DNA from: Aquisalimonas sp. | GTDB taxonomy: Bacteria > Pseudomonadota > Gammaproteobacteria > Nitrococcales > Aquisalimonadaceae | Reading direction: 5' to 3' | Length of the DNA stretch: 64,000 nucleotides | Assembly: GCA_007126095.1 (NCBI GenBank) | Contig: SLBZ01000003.1 | Location: 1-64,000, forward strand | Part shown: piece after piece, positions 63,292 to 64,000 of the stretch | How positions within the stretch are numbered: position 1 is the stretch's first letter | How the letters are laid out: each line of letters starts with the position of its first letter | The notes under the pieces: generated by a model | What the model was told of the DNA's origin: nothing | What the model saw: only the letters and a program-made list of their open reading frames with translations | Databases searched by the model: none | Translations under genes and position numbers: made by a program

Positions 63292-64000
63292 CCGTTCACT
63301 TCATCGGCGCCGGCCCCGGCGCCCCGGACCTGCTCACCCTGCGCGGGCGCGACCGCATCGCCGCCTGCCCGGTGTGTCTGTATGCCGGCTCGCTGGTGCC
63401 CGAAGAGATCCTCGCTCATGCGCCAGTGGATGCGCGGCTGGTCAACACCGCACCCATGACCCTGGACGGCATCATGACGGAGTTCACCGATGCCCACGCC
63501 AGGGGGCTCGACGTGGCGCGGCTGCACTCCGGGGATCTGTCGGTCTACAGCGCCGTGGCCGAGCAGTTGCGCCGGCTCGACGCCGCCGGAATCGACTACA
63601 CGCTCACGCCCGGCGTGCCCGCGTTCAGTGCTGCCGCCGCGGCGCTGCAGCGAGAACTGACCGTGCCGGAGGTGGCCCAGTCCGTGGTGCTGACCCGCAC
63701 CCAGGGGCGGGCGTCCTCCATGCCGCCGAACGAGACCCTGGAGGCCTACGCCGCCACCGGGGCCACCCTGGCACTGCACCTGTCGCTGCACGCCTTGGAG
63801 GACGTGGTGACCCGGCTGACGCCCTTCTACGGCGCTGACTGCCCGGCCGCGGTGGCACTGCGGGTAACGTGGCCGGACGAAACCGTGGTGCGGGCGCCCC
63901 TGGGCGAGCTGCCCGCGGCCACGGCGGACTGGACCCTGCGCCGCAGCGCCCTGATTCTGGTGGGGCCGGCCCTGGGGCCGGGACTGTTCCGCGACAGCGC
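63288..64000 (+). CDS. cobM: CobM, precorrin-4 C11-methyltransferase (partial, runs off the window)
   Basis: The frame from ATG 63288 stays open to the window edge, giving 237 complete codons of a protein usually about 250-260 residues long. It is a tetrapyrrole methylase. The N-terminus [53 protein letters not shown] and [18 protein letters not shown] are the C11-branch signatures. Only the last part of the C-terminal domain is missing. It overlaps cobE by 4 bp, so the operon continues past 64000. Confidence 0.95.
   Translation, partial: MTVHFIGAGPGAPDLLTLRGRDRIAACPVCLYAGSLVPEEILAHAPVDARLVNTAPMTLDGIMTEFTDAHARGLDVARLHSGDLSVYSAVAEQLRRLDAAGIDYTLTPGVPAFSAAAAALQRELTVPEVAQSVVLTRTQGRASSMPPNETLEAYAATGATLALHLSLHALEDVVTRLTPFYGADCPAAVALRVTWPDETVVRAPLGELPAATADWTLRRSALILVGPALGPGLFRDS

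Overview
The window reads as a chromosomal segment of a high-GC gammaproteobacterium. The evidence is the gidA/gidB-parA/parB-atpIBEFHAGDC-glmU/glmS order typical of gammaproteobacterial origin regions, plus OxyR, UvrD, PolA, EngB and UbiG proteins of gammaproteobacterial type. An Ectothiorhodospiraceae-like halophile is plausible from gene content and acidic proteins, but this is inference. No rRNA, tRNA, CRISPR, prophage or insertion sequence was recognised, and no gene looks broken. The last gene (cobM) runs off the right edge.

Layout. 1-4.2 kb: tRNA/rRNA modification (mnmG, rsmG) and chromosome partition (parA, parB). 4.2-11.4 kb: complete F1Fo ATP synthase operon with a consensus-like promoter in front and a strong intrinsic terminator behind. 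11.4-15.7 kb: UDP-GlcNAc supply (glmU, glmS) around a tandem universal stress protein. 15.7-24.7 kb: lone receiver, oxyR, uvrD, LOG-family protein, a beta-barrel protein, polA and engB, with a structured polA-engB spacer. 24.9-31.3 kb: cytochrome c4, System II cytochrome c maturation (ResB/CcsA), DsbA, an EEP-family hydrolase and an alpha/beta hydrolase.

31.4-43.7 kb is the most unusual region. It holds two adjacent ATP-grasp gene sets. The first has a classical ATP-grasp ligase, a GNAT acetyltransferase, an M20 metallopeptidase and a CocE-type serine hydrolase. The second is a minus-strand run of a Ddl-like ATP-grasp, a transglutaminase-like protein, a fusion of circularly permuted ATP-grasp with alpha-E, a free alpha-E protein and a free circularly permuted ATP-grasp. 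Together they suggest synthesis, modification and turnover of an unknown peptide or amide.

43.8-53.9 kb: an acyl-CoA catabolic set (acyl-CoA ligase, paired acyl-CoA dehydrogenases, dienoyl-CoA isomerase-like crotonase, PcaD-like hydrolase), two transporters, a small secreted protein, an SDR and ubiG. 53.9-64 kb: a cobalamin riboswitch followed by cbiD, a two-gene ABC-2 exporter, cobG, cobH, cobI, cobJ, an inverted cobK, then cobL, cobE and cobM. The exporter is translationally coupled inside the corrinoid operon.

Two families of short palindromic repeats with GTAG heads (REP-like) are scattered at gene ends: six copies of one family (three at 19.4 kb, two at 49 kb, one at 60.7 kb) and one inverted pair of another at 61.6 kb. 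They bracket the reversed cobK gene.
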